Shown here: positions 27,434-35,098 of the stretch, one piece after another
Layout: each line of letters opens with the position of its first letter
Numbering within the stretch: position 1 is the first letter of the stretch
From: Acidobacteriota bacterium
Lineage (GTDB): Bacteria; Acidobacteriota; Polarisedimenticolia; J045
Direction: 5' to 3'
Length of the DNA: 38,450 nucleotides
Assembly (NCBI GenBank): GCA_003695625.1
Contig: RFIB01000100.1
Span: 1-38,450, forward strand
Program-made: the position numbers and the translations under genes
Notes under the pieces: generated by a model
The model's database searches: none
Told to the model about the DNA's origin: nothing
Seen by the model: only the letters and a program-made list of their open reading frames with translations

Positions 27434-29190
27434 GGCTTGCGCCCGTCCGGATGGCAGGAGTAGCAGGCCTGGCTGTCGTACCGGTAGCCCGCGACGTCCT
27501 TGTGCTGGTTGTCGGTCTTGTTGCGGTCGGAGTGCGGGTGGCAGCCGAAGCAGGAGAACACCGCGAAGTTGTTGGGCTGCACGTGGCAGTCGCTGCAGCG
27601 ATCCCACTTGCCGCGGTGCTTGCCGGAGTAGATCGGGAACCACGGGTCGTGGTCGAAGTTCGCCCCGGCCCAGCCGCTCGTCGTGTGGCACTGGGTGCAG
27701 TCGGTCGGGAAGCCCGCCGCGGCGTGGTTCGGGTCGGTCGTCCGCTCGTAGTCGTCCCGGTGGCACGCGTAGCAGTCCGTCGGCGTGCCGGCGTAGACGC
27801 CGCCGGCATGGCACGCGGTGCAGTCCAGCGCACGGTGGGCGCCGGTCAGCGGGAAGTTCGTCGCGTCGTGGTCGAAAGTCGCTCCGGCCCAGCTGGAGGT
27901 GTCATGGCACGCGACGCAGTCGGTCGGGAACCCCGCCGTGACGTGGTTCGGGTCGGTCGTCCGCTCGTAGTCGCCCTGGTGGCACGCGTAGCAGTCCGTC
28001 GGCGTGCCGGCGTAGACGCCGCCGGCGTGGCACGCGGTGCAGTCCAGCGCACGGTGGGAGCCGGTCAGCGGGAAGTTCGTCGCGTCGTGGTCGAAGTTCG
28101 CTCCGCCCCAGCCGCTCGTCGTGTGGCACTGGGCACAGTCGGTCGGGAACCCCGCCGTGACGTGGTTCGGGTCGGTCGTCCGCTCGTAGTCGCCCTGGTG
28201 GCACGCGTAGCAGTCCGTCGGCGTGCCGGTGTAGACGCCGCCGACATGGCAGCGGGTGCAGTCCACCGCGAGATGGGCGCCGGTCAGCGGGAAGTCCGTC
28301 AGCGCGTGGTCGAAGTCGGCATCCTTCCAGCCGGTCGGACCGTGACACAGGGCGCAGTCGGTCGGGAATCCCGCCGCACCGTGGTCGGGGTTCGTCGTCC
28401 GCTCGTAGTCGGCCTGGTGGCACGAGAAGCAGTCGACGCTCGTGCCGCTGAACGTGTCGCCGACATGGCACTGCGCGCAGTCGAGCCCGCGGTGGGCACC
28501 GACGAGCGGGAAACCGGTCAGCGCGTGGTCGAAGCGGGCGGTCGTCCAGCCGATCGGCGTGTGGCAGGCCCCGCAGTCGGTCGGGAAGCCGCTGTTCACG
28601 TGGTCCGGATCGGTCGTCGCCCGGTAGTCGTCGATGTGGCACGTCTCGCATTCCGGTGCCAGCCCGACCCAGCGACGCGCGCCCGCCGGCTGGGGCGTAT
28701 GACACGCCTCGCAGTCGGCCGCGAGATGGCTGCCGACCAGCGGAAAGCGCGTCTCGGTGTGCATCTGCACGAAGTTGCGCCGGTCGATGAACGAGCGCGG
28801 CACGTGGCAGCGCGCGCAGTCCGGTCCGAGCTCGCCGAGGTGCACGTCCTGGTGACAGGCGTTGCAGTCGGTCGGCGCGTCGGCGAAGACCAGCGACGCG
28901 TGACACGCCCGGCAGTCCGCGGTGCGGTGCGCCCCGACCAGTTCGAAGCGCGACAGCCGCCCGTGGTCGAACTCGGGACTGATCCGCGCCGGCTTCCAGC
29001 CGTCGTCGCCGTGGCACAGCGCGCAGTCCTCGATGAAGTCGCCGTGCGGGTAGTCCTCGTCGTCGTCCTGCGCCGCGGAGATCCGGCCCGCGGCCGAAAG
29101 ACAGCACGCGATCACGGCGAGCGCGACGACCGGACCGCGGAACGCGACGACGCGGCCGCACCCGGTTTCCCGGGTCCGTTTCGCTGACAT
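27430..29190 (-). CDS. Multiheme c-type cytochrome, 22 CXXCH motifs
   Basis: MSAKRTRETGCGRVVAFRGPVVALAVIACCLSAAGRISA signal; manual count of 22 CXXCH; C-terminal CFGCHPHSDRNKTDNQHKDVAGYRYDSQACYSCHPDGRKP. Confidence 0.93.
   Translation of the reverse strand: MSAKRTRETGCGRVVAFRGPVVALAVIACCLSAAGRISAAQDDDEDYPHGDFIEDCALCHGDDGWKPARISPEFDHGRLSRFELVGAHRTADCRACHASLVFADAPTDCNACHQDVHLGELGPDCARCHVPRSFIDRRNFVQMHTETRFPLVGSHLAADCEACHTPQPAGARRWVGLAPECETCHIDDYRATTDPDHVNSGFPTDCGACHTPIGWTTARFDHALTGFPLVGAHRGLDCAQCHVGDTFSGTSVDCFSCHQADYERTTNPDHGAAGFPTDCALCHGPTGWKDADFDHALTDFPLTGAHLAVDCTRCHVGGVYTGTPTDCYACHQGDYERTTDPNHVTAGFPTDCAQCHTTSGWGGANFDHDATNFPLTGSHRALDCTACHAGGVYAGTPTDCYACHQGDYERTTDPNHVTAGFPTDCVACHDTSSWAGATFDHDATNFPLTGAHRALDCTACHAGGVYAGTPTDCYACHRDDYERTTDPNHAAAGFPTDCTQCHTTSGWAGANFDHDPWFPIYSGKHRGKWDRCSDCHVQPNNFAVFSCFGCHPHSDRNKTDNQHKDVAGYRYDSQACYSCHPDGRKP
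27583..28650 (-). repeat. 219-bp (73-aa) tri-heme tandem repeats within the 22-heme cytochrome (about 5 units, last partial)
   Basis: gcagtccgt landmark recurs at 27772, 27991 and 28210 (219-bp spacing); units around 27781-27999 and 28000-28218 are nearly identical at the DNA level; more diverged units continue to about 28650. Confidence 0.9.
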
Positions 29191-29424
29191 GGGAAGCCCT
29201 CTTGGTTCGCCGCGCGGCGCCGGGCATGCGCCACGCGTTCCCTCCATCCCTCGTCCCGCGGGGGTCCGGACCGCGGCGAGCGCCTCGGGGACCGGTCCGG
29301 CCGAACCCTTCGGGACGACAGGATTATCCCCCGGGGTAACGTGGCGTGTCGAGCCGGTCCGGGCAAGCGGGGGCCGGCCGTGGCGGCCGCACGCGGCCCG
29401 GCGGGACGGCCGCGACCGCCCGCA

Positions 29425-30816
29425 CTAGTCCGCGACGATCCGCCGCACTGCGGAGACGACGATCTCGTCCTCGCCTTCGAGCAGGGTCCGCGGATCGAGC
29501 AGCACGCGGCCCGCCTCGACGCGCGCGACGACCGGCGGCTCGTGCCCGCGAAGCCGGCGGGCCAGCTCCTGCTCGTCGAGCCCGTCGACGCCGAGCGCGA
29601 CGAGCCGCGTGGGCAGCGCCTGCTCGGGTGCCGCCCCGCCGCCGACGCGGCCTTCCCCGTCGATCACCGCCGCCCGGACGCGGTTGCCGAGCGCCAGGAG
29701 CGCGTCCGCGAGCCGGACGGCGCGCGTCTCGAGCTGTTCGGGCGACGCGGCGAGCATGCGCGCCACCGGCGGGCCCTGCGCCCCGGGGTCGGGGACGAGC
29801 CACGCGCGGCAGGTCCACGACAGCGCGGCGAGCGTCAGCTTGTCGCAGCGCAGCGCGCGCGCGAGCGGATTGCGCGCGCAGCGGGCGACCAGCTCCCGCC
29901 GTCCGACGAGGATCCCCGCCTGCGGTCCGCCGAGCAGCTTGTCGCCGGAAAAGCAGACCAGGTCGGCTCCGTCGGCGAGCAGCTGCTCGACCGACGGTTC
30001 GCTGTCCGGCCCGGGTGCGTCGCGATACAGGCGTCCGCAGCCCTGGTCGACGACGAGCGGCAGTCCGTGGTCCGCGGCGATCGGAGCCAGCTCGCGCACG
30101 CCGACCTGCCGCGTGAACCCGACGATCCGGTAGTTGCTCGGCCACACCTTGAGCAGCAGCGCGACGTCACGGCCGCAGACGCGTGCGTAGTCGTCGGGAT
30201 GCGTCCGGTTGGTCGTGCCGACCTCGACCAGGCGCGCCCCGGAGCGCTCGAGGATCTCCGGCACGCGGAAGCTGCCGCCGATCTCGACCAGCTCCCCGCG
30301 GCTGATCGCCACGCCGCGGCCGAGCGCGAGCGTGTTGAGCGCCAGCAGCAGCGCCGCGGCGTTGTTGTTCACCGCGAGCACGCCGTGGTCAGGAAACAGC
30401 AGCTCGAGCCACGGCGCGACGTGGGCCTGCCGGCTGCCGCGCCGTCCCGAGCCGAGGTCGAACTCGAGATCCGAGTAGCAGGCGGCGACCCGTGCGACGT
30501 GCTCCGCCGCCGCCGGCGCCAGCGGAGCGCGCCCGAGGTTGGTGTGCACGACCACGCCGGTGGCGTTGACGACGCGCCGCGGCCCCGGCCGGTCGAGCCG
30601 CTCGAGCCGCGCCCGCACGGCGCGGGCGAGTTCCTCGTCGGCGGGCGGAGGCGCGCCGTCCGCGACCCGGCGCCGCGCGCGCTCGAGCTCCGCGCGGGCC
30701 GCGTGGACGATCGCGCGATGCGCCCAGCGCTCCGCCAGCTCCCGGACCTCCGGCCGCGCGAGCAGCCGGTCGACACCGGGCAGGCCGGCGCGGCGGTCCC
30801 CGGCGGCGCGGCTCAT
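29425..30816 (-). CDS. selA: L-seryl-tRNA(Sec) selenium transferase
   Basis: RRVVNATGVVVHTNLGRAPL, YSDLEFDLGSGRRGSRQAHV, AVNNNAAALLLAL, LVCFSGDKLLGGPQAGILVGR (PLP Lys); ATGA overlap with the upstream sulfatase stop. Confidence 0.95.
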   Translation of the reverse strand: MSRAAGDRRAGLPGVDRLLARPEVRELAERWAHRAIVHAARAELERARRRVADGAPPPADEELARAVRARLERLDRPGPRRVVNATGVVVHTNLGRAPLAPAAAEHVARVAACYSDLEFDLGSGRRGSRQAHVAPWLELLFPDHGVLAVNNNAAALLLALNTLALGRGVAISRGELVEIGGSFRVPEILERSGARLVEVGTTNRTHPDDYARVCGRDVALLLKVWPSNYRIVGFTRQVGVRELAPIAADHGLPLVVDQGCGRLYRDAPGPDSEPSVEQLLADGADLVCFSGDKLLGGPQAGILVGRRELVARCARNPLARALRCDKLTLAALSWTCRAWLVPDPGAQGPPVARMLAASPEQLETRAVRLADALLALGNRVRAAVIDGEGRVGGGAAPEQALPTRLVALGVDGLDEQELARRLRGHEPPVVARVEAGRVLLDPRTLLEGEDEIVVSAVRRIVAD

Positions 30817-32870
30817 CGGGCGTTCTCCAGCGTCCGGGCGGTGCGCTCGAGGAACGGATCGCCCGGCGCCCGGCCCCGCAGCGTGGCGAGCAGGCGCCGC
30901 GCCTCGTCGTCGCGCCCCTGCTCGCGCAGCAGGGCCAGCGCCCCCTCGACCGCGTCGCGGCGCGTCGGTGCGAGCGCGAGGGCCTGGCGGAACGCGGCGA
31001 GCGCGGCGTCCGCGTTGCCGCGGGCGCGCTCGACGCGACCGAGCAGCTCCCACCCCTCGGCGTCGTCGGGACGGCGCTCGAGGTACCGCCCGAGGCGCGC
31101 CGCGGCCTCGTCCTCGAGACCGGCGCCGAGTTCGGCCGCGGCCAGCCGCGTCTCGAGCCCGACGTATCCCGGCAGCAGACCGGACAGGCGGAGCCACAGG
31201 TTGCGCGCCTCGAGGTGGCGGCCCCGCTCCTCGAGGAACGTCGCGTAGAGCCGGTAGCCGAGATAGAACGTCGGCTGGACCTCGATCAGCCGGCGGAACA
31301 CCTGCTCGGTGCCGGGATCGTCGCCGAGCGCCTGGCGTGCCCGCGCCAGCCGGAGCAGGAACTGCGGATTGTCGGGATCCCGCTCGAGCAGGCGCTCGAC
31401 GAGCCGGGCGGCGGCCTCGGCCTGTCCGGCGAGCAGCAGCTCGCGCGTGCGCTGGAACCGGTCGTAGTCGTCGATCGCCTCGCGCGGCGAGCGCCCTTCA
31501 CGCGCGGGCAGCGGGTCGTCGTCGCTGCCGGCCTCGCCGCGATCGGCCCCGCCGCCGCCGGCGACGTAGCCGAGCGACTCGAGCCGGGCGATCGTCTCCG
31601 GATCGGTCCCGCCGCCGAAGCCCGCCGCGGCCGCGAGCCGCGTCGTGTCGACGATCCGCCGCGCGATCTCGCGCAGGGTCGCGCCGAGCCGCGCGACGTC
31701 GTCCGGCCGCGCGCCCGAGAGGTCGCGTCCCTCGCCCGGATCGTCGGCGAGGTCGTAGAGTTCCGGGCGGGTCCCCTCGATCAGCTTGAGGTCCGCCTCG
31801 CGCAGCGCGTAGAGCGCCGACCAGCCGAACTCCTCGTGCGGGTAGAGTGTCTCGGCGTAGACCGGACCGGCGGCGCCTTCGGCCAGCAGGTCGCGTCCGT
31901 GCAGGCCGGCCGGCGGCTCGAGCCCGAGCAGCCCCAGCGCCGTCGGCAGCACGTCGACGAGGCTGGCCGGCCCCTCGATCACGGTCCCGGGAGCGATCCG
32001 TCCGGGCGCGCGCAGCAGGAACGGGACGTGCAGCGCCTCCTCGTAGAGCAGCAGTCCGTGTTCCTGCTCGCCGTGGGTGCCGAGCCCCTCGCCGTGGTCG
32101 GCGATCGCGATCACGACCGTGCGGTCCGCGATCCCCAGCTCGTCGAGCGCATCGAGCAGGCGGCCGACCATCGCGTCGGTGAACTCGATCTCCCCCGAGT
32201 ACGGATCGCCCCGGTGACGCCGCGCGTACTCGGCCGGCGGCGCCCACGGCGTGTGCGGATCGTACAGATGCACCCAGAGCAGGAACGGCTCGTCGGCGTG
32301 CCCGCGCAGCCAGGACAGCGCCCGCGCGACGACCTCGTCCCCGCGCCGCGTGTTGCGCCGGCGTCCGTCGGGCGCGTGGCCGTAGTCGTCGTCGTACAGC
32401 TCGAAGCCCTGCGCGAGGCCGAACATGCCGGCCGTCGTGAACGACGCCGAGACGGCCGCCGTGCGCCGGCCGTGCCGGCGGACGATCTCGGCCAGCGTGG
32501 TCACGTCGTCCGGCAGCCGGAAGCGCGCGTTGTTGCGCACCCCGTGGCCCGGCGGGTACAGGCCGGTCAGGATCGACGCGTGCGCCGGCGTGGTCAGCGG
32601 AACGGTGCTCCAGGCGCGACGCACGAGCGCCCCCTCGCGCGCGAGCCGTTCGAGCGCGGGGGTCGATGCGGGCGAGTCCGGCGCGTACGCGCTGACATGG
32701 TCGGCCCGCGTCGTGTCGAGCGTCACGAGCAGCACCGAGTCGAGCCCGCGCGGGCGCGACGCGCCGCCGCAGCCTGCGGCGGCGATCGCGAGCAGGATGA
32801 GTGCGGCGCCGCGCGCGGCGCGCGGGCCGGCCGGGCGGCGCGCGGCCGGAATTCCGTTCTCGTTCGGCAT
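30813..32870 (-). CDS. Lipoprotein sulfatase-like hydrolase with C-terminal TPR region
   Basis: Lipobox AAAGC; VLLVTLDTTRADHVSAY, STVPLTTPAHASILTGLYPPGHGVRNN, VVIAIADHGEGLGTHGE; C-terminal TPR-like repeats. Confidence 0.88.
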   Translation of the reverse strand: MPNENGIPAARRPAGPRAARGAALILLAIAAAGCGGASRPRGLDSVLLVTLDTTRADHVSAYAPDSPASTPALERLAREGALVRRAWSTVPLTTPAHASILTGLYPPGHGVRNNARFRLPDDVTTLAEIVRRHGRRTAAVSASFTTAGMFGLAQGFELYDDDYGHAPDGRRRNTRRGDEVVARALSWLRGHADEPFLLWVHLYDPHTPWAPPAEYARRHRGDPYSGEIEFTDAMVGRLLDALDELGIADRTVVIAIADHGEGLGTHGEQEHGLLLYEEALHVPFLLRAPGRIAPGTVIEGPASLVDVLPTALGLLGLEPPAGLHGRDLLAEGAAGPVYAETLYPHEEFGWSALYALREADLKLIEGTRPELYDLADDPGEGRDLSGARPDDVARLGATLREIARRIVDTTRLAAAAGFGGGTDPETIARLESLGYVAGGGGADRGEAGSDDDPLPAREGRSPREAIDDYDRFQRTRELLLAGQAEAAARLVERLLERDPDNPQFLLRLARARQALGDDPGTEQVFRRLIEVQPTFYLGYRLYATFLEERGRHLEARNLWLRLSGLLPGYVGLETRLAAAELGAGLEDEAAARLGRYLERRPDDAEGWELLGRVERARGNADAALAAFRQALALAPTRRDAVEGALALLREQGRDDEARRLLATLRGRAPGDPFLERTARTLENAR

Positions 32871-33046
32871 CGGTCGCTCCCGTGCGCACGCCGCGGCGGA
32901 ACGCACGGGCGGGATTGTAGCGCGGCCGCGCGTCCCGTCCCCCGGCCGGGTGCGCGCCGCGCGCCCGCGTGGCCGCCACGGCGGCGCGGGCCCATCTTCT
33001 GCGGGGGAGACCGCCCTCCACGCGGCGGGCGGCCGGAGAGCGCCAC

Positions 33047-33655
33047 GTGAGCGACACCCGTTTCACGCCGACGAACATCCGTGCCGATCTCGACACGCTG
33101 ACCAAGCTGATGAAGCGCCTGTCGGTCGAGTACGAGATGTTCTTCAGCCAGCAGGTGCGCTGGCCTCCGTGGCAGCGTCAGGCCGAGTGCGACGCGATCA
33201 TCCGCCACTACCAGAAGAACCCGCCGCGCCAGACCGCCGACCGGTTCCGCTTCAACACGCTGGTCCACCGCTACCGCACCACCCTCGAGCGGTTCTCGCG
33301 CCGGCGCCGGCAGCTCGAGGAGAAGGGCATGATCGAGCGGCGCGGCCAGCGTCGCTCGGCGCTCGCCGAGCGGGAGAGCGTCGACGTCCACCGTCCGCAG
33401 ACGCTCGTCTCGCAGACCGCCCGCGCCGGCCGGGCCCAGGGCGACCAGGTGCGCGACCTGTACCGCGCCTACCGCGACGCGCGCCGCGCACGCGGCCAGG
33501 AGATCCGCAAGCTGACCTACGCGCCGTTCGCGGAGAAGATCGAACGGCTGCTGAGCAAGGCCCGGGCGCAGGCCGGCGGCCGGGACGTCGAGCTGCAGCT
33601 GACCGAGGCCGACGGCCGGGTCACCGTCGCGGTCCGGCCGGTGCGGCGCAAGTAG
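33047..33655 (+). CDS. Conserved hypothetical protein, MXAN_5187 C-terminal-domain-like
   Basis: GTG start VSDTRFTPTNIRADLDTLTKLMKRLSVEYEMFFSQQVRWPPWQ...RFRFNTLVHRYRTTLERFSRRRRQLEEKG; family assignment from memory. Confidence 0.6.
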   Translation: MSDTRFTPTNIRADLDTLTKLMKRLSVEYEMFFSQQVRWPPWQRQAECDAIIRHYQKNPPRQTADRFRFNTLVHRYRTTLERFSRRRRQLEEKGMIERRGQRRSALAERESVDVHRPQTLVSQTARAGRAQGDQVRDLYRAYRDARRARGQEIRKLTYAPFAEKIERLLSKARAQAGGRDVELQLTEADGRVTVAVRPVRRK

Positions 33656-33725
33656 CCCGGAACGGCGTATCCTTGGTCCGGCCCGGTCCCCGCCGCGCGG
33701 GCGGGGCCGACGCCCGGAGGTTCCG

Positions 33726-34376
33726 ATGCGCCGACTCGCCACCGTCCCGCTGATGATCGCGCTCGCGCTGGCCCTCGGCTGGCCCGCCGAAGGCCGCTCG
33801 AAGCGGCGGGAGGCCGCACCGACGGGCACGTTCCAGCTCGAATCGAAGCTGCTGGCCCGGATGCCGGACGTCGCCGAGGCGCTCGAGCAGACGCGGGCCC
33901 GGCCGAGCGACGCCCACGCCTGGCGCCACCTCGGGACGGTTCTCTCGCGCCGCGGCGCCCATGACGACGCGCTGCGGGCGTTCGACCGGGCGATCCGGCT
34001 CGACCGCCGCAACGCCGACGTGTGGACCGACCTCGGCGCGGCGCACATCCGCGCCGGGTCGCTCAGGGACGCGATCGAGGCCCTCGAGACCGCACTCGAG
34101 ATCGAGCCGTTCCACGCGCTGGCGCACTACAACCTCGGCCTGGCCTACCAGGCACGGAAGCGCTACGACGACGCCCTCGAGGAGTTCAAGGCCGCGCTGC
34201 TGCTCGAGCCGGACCTCGGCGACCCGCAGAAGAACCCGGCGGCGGCGATCAACCCGGCGCTGCCGTACGTGCGCCTGGCGGTCTACCTCGAGACGACCGG
34301 CGCCACGCCGTCGCTGTTCTCGTCGGACGTCGCGGAGCAGACCGAGGGCGAGCCCGGGCAGGGCGACGGGCGCTAG
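33726..34376 (+). CDS. TPR-repeat secreted protein
   Basis: Signal peptide; repeats AWRHLGTVLSRRGAHDDALRAFDRAIRLD, VWTDLGAAHIRAGSLRDAIEALETALEIEP, ALAHYNLGLAYQARKRYDDALEEFKAALLLEP. Confidence 0.9.
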   Translation: MRRLATVPLMIALALALGWPAEGRSKRREAAPTGTFQLESKLLARMPDVAEALEQTRARPSDAHAWRHLGTVLSRRGAHDDALRAFDRAIRLDRRNADVWTDLGAAHIRAGSLRDAIEALETALEIEPFHALAHYNLGLAYQARKRYDDALEEFKAALLLEPDLGDPQKNPAAAINPALPYVRLAVYLETTGATPSLFSSDVAEQTEGEPGQGDGR

Positions 34377-35002
34377 CCCGCGTCCTGCGCGGCGGCGTCC
34401 GGCTCGCGCGTCTCGAGCCCGTAGAGCACGAGGTCGAAGAACGCGTCGCGCAGGCCCGACCGGTCGCGCGCGCGGCCGGGCGCGGTGTCGTCGCGGCCGA
34501 ACAGCTCGGGAACCGTCAGCGCGTGGATCATCGCCTGGATCGCGGCGGCGACCGCGCGGCGCGGCCCGCGCGGGGCGAACACGCCGCGGCGCTCGCCGTC
34601 CTCGAGGATCTCCGCGATCAGGTCGCGCTCGCGGCGCCGGAAGCTCCGCTCCTGGGCCAGCGTCAGCGCCGAGATCTCCTCGCCGATCTCGCGGCGGACC
34701 CCGTGCAGGTCCTTGAGGTCGCGCAGCACCTCGAGTCGCGCGTCGAACACCGCGCGCAGCGCCTCGCGCGGGTCGCGGGCCCGGCGCGCGGCGCGGCGCA
34801 TCGCCGCGAGCATCCGCTGCTCCTCGCGCTCCATGACCGCGTTGAACAGCGCGAGCTTCCCGCCCGGGACGTGGTAGTAGAGTGCGCCCTTGACGACACC
34901 GAGTTCGCGGGCGATCTCGACGAGCGACGCGCGACGGTAGCCGTCGCGGGCGAAATGGCTGCGTGCCACGTCGAGAATCCGCTCGCGGGTGAGCTTGGCC
35001 AT
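34373..35002 (-). CDS. TetR/AcrR family transcriptional regulator
   Basis: MAKLTRERILDVARSHFARDGYRRASLVEIARELGVVKGALYYHVPGGKLALFNAVMERE: TetR N-terminal HTH. Confidence 0.93.
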   Translation of the reverse strand: MAKLTRERILDVARSHFARDGYRRASLVEIARELGVVKGALYYHVPGGKLALFNAVMEREEQRMLAAMRRAARRARDPREALRAVFDARLEVLRDLKDLHGVRREIGEEISALTLAQERSFRRRERDLIAEILEDGERRGVFAPRGPRRAVAAAIQAMIHALTVPELFGRDDTAPGRARDRSGLRDAFFDLVLYGLETREPDAAAQDAG

Positions 35003-35037
35003 CGGTTGTCCTCGCCCTCGCCCGAGCCCCGGGCCAT

Positions 35038-35064
35038 TTTGACCGATGGCAGACAGGAGTCAAA
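35038..35064. promoter_or_regulatory. Putative TetR operator: TTTGAC-N15-GTCAAA inverted repeat in a divergent intergenic region
   Basis: ccattTTGACcgatggcagacaggaGTCAAatcc located between tetR (start 35002) and the divergent M14 peptidase gene. Confidence 0.4.
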
Positions 35065-35098
35065 TCCGGTGCACGCTGCGCTCTCCCGTTTCGGACGG

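Noticed and set aside
27583-28650. CRISPR-like array suggested by regular repeats
   Set aside because: 219-bp periodicity lies inside a cytochrome reading frame and encodes tri-heme modules; not short direct repeats with unique spacers.
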